Origin: Oscillospiraceae bacterium
Lineage (GTDB): Bacteria; Bacillota; Clostridia; Oscillospirales; Acutalibacteraceae
Direction of reading: 5' to 3'
NCBI GenBank assembly: GCA_019422905.1
Contig: JAHZCM010000016.1
Span: 1-25,294 of the forward strand
Length of the DNA stretch: 25,294 nucleotides
Under the pieces are notes generated by a model. The model was not told where the DNA came from, ran no database searches, and saw only the letters and a program-made list of their open reading frames with translations. Of the stretch, positions 22,788-25,294 are shown one piece after another; position 1 is the first letter of the stretch; the number at the start of each line of letters is the position of its first letter. The position numbers were made by a program, and so were the translations under genes.

Positions 22788-23396
22788 TTACAAATACGGG
22801 TTTCTCTGCTTTTCGGCCGATAATTTCGTCACCGGACCGTGGCCGCCGCAAATGTCCGGATCACCCGGCAGTACGGCCAGCTTCCGCAAAGAAGCCATGA
22901 GCTGCGTCTCATCTCCGGTGGGCAGGTCGCACCGGCCGACCGAATAGCCCATCAGCGTATCACCGGCAAACACCGCGTCCGGCGTGATATAGCAGCAGCC
23001 GCCCGCCGTATGCCCCGGCGTGTGCAGCACCGTGACCGGTATGGTTCCAACCGAAAACATCTCACCGTCCTCAAAAAGCCGGTCCACATGGCAGGCGATC
23101 GCCCGGCCAAGCATCAGGAGCGAGCCGTTCTGCGCCGGGTCTGCGGCAAACGCGCCCTCTGTGCGGTAGGCCGCAACCGGCGCGCCGGTCAGGGCGTGCA
23201 GGCGGTCCGCGCCCTCGATATGATCAAAATGGCCGTGGGTCAGCAGGATCCAGCGCACATGCAGCTTTTCAATCCCGGCGAGAAGCCTCTCGTTCACAAA
23301 GCCGGGATCGATCACCGCCGCCTCGTTTGTCTCCTCATCCACAAGCAGGTAACAGTTTTCGGCAAGCATGCCGCCCGTAATACAAATATAGCGCAT
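22788..23396 (-). CDS. Glyoxalase II-like metallo-beta-lactamase-fold hydrolase
   Basis: A 202-residue cytosolic hydrolase. THGHFDHIEG (metal motif THGHFDH at 53-59), HTPGHTAGG and FAGDTLM are the successive metal-ligand motifs of the hydroxyacylglutathione-hydrolase-like group. The short length excludes the glyoxalase II C-terminal helical domain, so it is the small YcbL/YqgX-type enzyme, probably a thioester hydrolase. The start at 23396 is chosen for GGAGGGG 8 nt upstream and the family-typical MRYICITGGMLAENCYL N-terminus. It is 16 nt after rel and 26 nt before hemZ. Confidence 0.92.
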   Translation of the reverse strand: MRYICITGGMLAENCYLLVDEETNEAAVIDPGFVNERLLAGIEKLHVRWILLTHGHFDHIEGADRLHALTGAPVAAYRTEGAFAADPAQNGSLLMLGRAIACHVDRLFEDGEMFSVGTIPVTVLHTPGHTAGGCCYITPDAVFAGDTLMGYSVGRCDLPTGDETQLMASLRKLAVLPGDPDICGGHGPVTKLSAEKQRNPYL

Positions 23397-23412
23397 AAAG
23401 CTCCCCTCCGGT

Positions 23413-25294
23413 TCAGCTTCGGTCAATGGAGATCACGCCCTTAATCCGCATCAGGCGGTCGATGACCTGCTGCAGATGCGAAAGGCCGTTGATCGTGATC
23501 GTCGCCGAAATCACCGCGTTTTCCGTATTCTTAATCTCACGGGAGTTCAGCGAGTGGATGAAAATGTGCATATTAAAGAGCTGCTGGGTCACATCCGCCA
23601 GCAAGCCGGAACGGTTCGCCGCAACAATATGCAGCGTGGATTTGAATTCTTCCTTAACCTCGCCCGCCCAATGCGCGCGCACCCAGCGCTCCGGCTCCGG
23701 GCAGGTCGTAAAGTCCTTCGGCACGTTCGAGCAGCCGCGTTTGTGGATGGAAACGCCGAAGCCGCGCGTAATGAAGCCGATGATCTCGTCGCCCGGAAGC
23801 GGGTTGCAGCAACGGGAAAATTTGATCAAGCAGTTGTCCATGCCCTCCACCAGCACGCCGCCGGCCGCTTTCTTGCTTGCGGTCTGCGGCACCTGCTGGG
23901 AGATATCCGCCTGCTTTTCCGCCGGCTTCTGATTTTTCTGATATTCTTCCTTAACGCGCGGCAGAATCTTCCAGAGCTGAATGCCGCCGTAGCCGATCGC
24001 CGCATAGAAATCATCCGGCGTCGCGCAGCTGTGGCGGCGCCCGACGCTGTCCAGCATGAACTGCATCAGCTCGTCGCTCATCACAATGTTGTTGCGCTTA
24101 AACTCGCGCTCCAGCTCGGCCTTGCCCTCCACAATGTTCTCTTCGCGCTTCTCTTTTTTAAACCATGTGCGGATTTTGTTGCGCGCCTCACTGGTGCGCA
24201 CCAGCGAGAGCCAGTCGCGGTTCGGGCCGCGGCCAACCTCCTTGGTGGTCAAAACCTCGATGATCTCGCCCGTTTTCACCTTGTAATCCAGCGGGACGAT
24301 TTTCTGATCCACCTTCGCGCCGATCATGCGGTTGCCGACCGCCGAATGAATCGCGTAGGCGAAGTCGATGACGGTGGAGCCCATCGGCAGGTTGATGACG
24401 TCGCCCTTCGGCGTAAAAACGAAAACCTCCTCCGGGGAAAGGTCCGTTTTAATTGAACGTACAAGGTCGGTGACGTCCTCACTTTCCGACTGGTTATCCA
24501 GCATGTTGCGGATCCACTGCAGCCGCGCCTCCAGAGAATCCGGCTTCTCGTTGCCGCTCGTCATGCCGAGCTTGTATTTCCAGTGCGCCGCGATGCCGTA
24601 TTCCGCGGTGTGGTGCATCTCCCATGTACGGATCTGCACTTCAAAGGGGATGCCCTCTTTGCTGATGACCGTCGTGTGCAGGGATTGATACATATTCTGC
24701 TTCGGCGTCGAAATATAATCCTTGAAGCGGTTCGGCAGCGGCGTGAACATGTCGTGTATGATGCCGAGCACGTTGTAGCAGTCTATGATGGTATCGACAA
24801 TGACGCGCAGCGCAAAAACGTCGTAGATCTCGTCAAAGCTCTTGCCCTGCACGAACATTTTGCGGTAAATGCCGTTGATGCTCTTAACGCGCCCTTCGAT
24901 GTACACGCCGGGGATCATCGGCTCGATACGCTCGCGAATCATCTCCTTGGTATTGTCGATAAACTGCCGCCGCCTGGTGCTTCTGGCCTCCAGGTTTTCC
25001 TCAATCTCATGGTACGCGACCGGATCGAGATATTTCAGCGAGACGTCCTCCATGTATTCCTTGACGGTGCGCATGCCGAGGCGGTGCGCGATCGGCGCGT
25101 AGACCTCCAGACATTCCAGCGCCTTATCGCGCTGCTTCTGAGGCGCGACATATTCCAGCGTGGAAAGGTTATGCATGCGGTCCGCAAACTTGATGATAAT
25201 GACGCGGATATCCTCCGACATGGCCATCAGCATCTTGCGCAGGTTCTCCGCCTGCTGCTCCTCCCGCGAGGAATACGGGATTTTGCCGAGCTTT
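23413..25294 (-). CDS. rel: RelA/SpoT-family bifunctional (p)ppGpp synthetase/hydrolase, 5' end outside window
   Basis: The visible 626 residues lack the first part of the HD hydrolase domain; the frame is open to the window edge, where it reads KLGKIPYSSREEQQAENLRK. Visible are the end of the HD domain (IIIKFADRMHNLSTL), the synthetase domain with GRVKSINGIYRKM and RFKDYISTPKQNMYQSLHT, the TGS domain (VFVFTPKGDVINLP), the zinc-finger/CC region (SRCCNPLPGDEIIG) and the C-terminal ACT domain. RFKD is the RxKD signature of bifunctional Rel enzymes, not the ExDD of synthetase-only RelA. It makes and degrades (p)ppGpp in the stringent response and leads the operon with the hydrolase, hemZ and the kinase. 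Confidence 0.96.
   Translation of the reverse strand, partial: KLGKIPYSSREEQQAENLRKMLMAMSEDIRVIIIKFADRMHNLSTLEYVAPQKQRDKALECLEVYAPIAHRLGMRTVKEYMEDVSLKYLDPVAYHEIEENLEARSTRRRQFIDNTKEMIRERIEPMIPGVYIEGRVKSINGIYRKMFVQGKSFDEIYDVFALRVIVDTIIDCYNVLGIIHDMFTPLPNRFKDYISTPKQNMYQSLHTTVISKEGIPFEVQIRTWEMHHTAEYGIAAHWKYKLGMTSGNEKPDSLEARLQWIRNMLDNQSESEDVTDLVRSIKTDLSPEEVFVFTPKGDVINLPMGSTVIDFAYAIHSAVGNRMIGAKVDQKIVPLDYKVKTGEIIEVLTTKEVGRGPNRDWLSLVRTSEARNKIRTWFKKEKREENIVEGKAELEREFKRNNIVMSDELMQFMLDSVGRRHSCATPDDFYAAIGYGGIQLWKILPRVKEEYQKNQKPAEKQADISQQVPQTASKKAAGGVLVEGMDNCLIKFSRCCNPLPGDEIIGFITRGFGVSIHKRGCSNVPKDFTTCPEPERWVRAHWAGEVKEEFKSTLHIVAANRSGLLADVTQQLFNMHIFIHSLNSREIKNTENAVISATITINGLSHLQQVIDRLMRIKGVISIDRS

Noticed and set aside
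1..25294. tRNA, rRNA, CRISPR, insertion sequence or prophage.
   Set aside because: Reading both strands found no cloverleaf with a GGTTCGA-type arm, no regular spacer array, no transposase or integrase motif and no terminal repeats.

Overview
The window reads as a chromosomal housekeeping segment of a moderately GC-rich, endospore-forming member of the Clostridia (Firmicutes), probably near the Ruminococcaceae/Oscillospiraceae. The evidence is a yabP-yabQ-divIC-yabR cluster with a SpoVB/YabM-like flippase, MazG, HU and YabO upstream of it, a long-form hibernation factor, a T-box ahead of asnB, HemZ, strong AGGAGG-type ribosome binding sites and classical sigma-A promoters. No transposase, integrase, phage gene, CRISPR array, rRNA or tRNA was seen. 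Most genes lie on the minus strand; only the P-type ATPase and the phosphohexomutase are on the plus strand.

Layout. 1-2550: P-type cation ATPase ending in a strong terminator. 2599-4627 (minus): an 85-aa conserved small protein, a membrane-anchored ComEC-like metallo-hydrolase, and pyrE with a consensus promoter. 4804-7313 (minus): a small Cro/CI-type regulator, then asnB behind a T-box whose specifier is an asparagine codon. Between these two genes lies an array of five AAAATGC-type boxes, mostly 22 bp apart. 7572-9095 (plus): phosphohexomutase. 9162-11948 (minus): hpf then feoB, separated by a terminator. 12270-13059: a Cys-rich DUF3795-like protein followed closely by a RidA-family protein. 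13156-14067: a WYL-domain regulator.

14136-19598 (minus) is the sporulation/division cluster in the order spoVB-like, mazG, hup, yabO, a cytidine deaminase-like gene broken by a one-base frameshift, yabP, yabQ, divIC, yabR. This matches the Bacillus yabM-yabN-yabO-yabP-yabQ-divIC-yabR order, with hup and the deaminase inserted and yabN reduced to its MazG half. divIC has its own vegetative-type promoter. 19753-20205 is a coiled-coil zinc-ribbon protein. 20346-25294 (minus) is a compact operon: rel (cut by the window edge), a glyoxalase-II-like hydrolase, hemZ and a uridine kinase-like P-loop kinase.

I see no clear new multi-gene system. The most unusual signals are the periodic box array upstream of the asnB promoter, the homopolymer frameshift in the deaminase gene inside the yab operon, and a pair of mutually exclusive hairpins just upstream of yabP. 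Start codons were reassigned wherever a Shine-Dalgarno site, promoter or terminator showed that the longest open frame begins too early.
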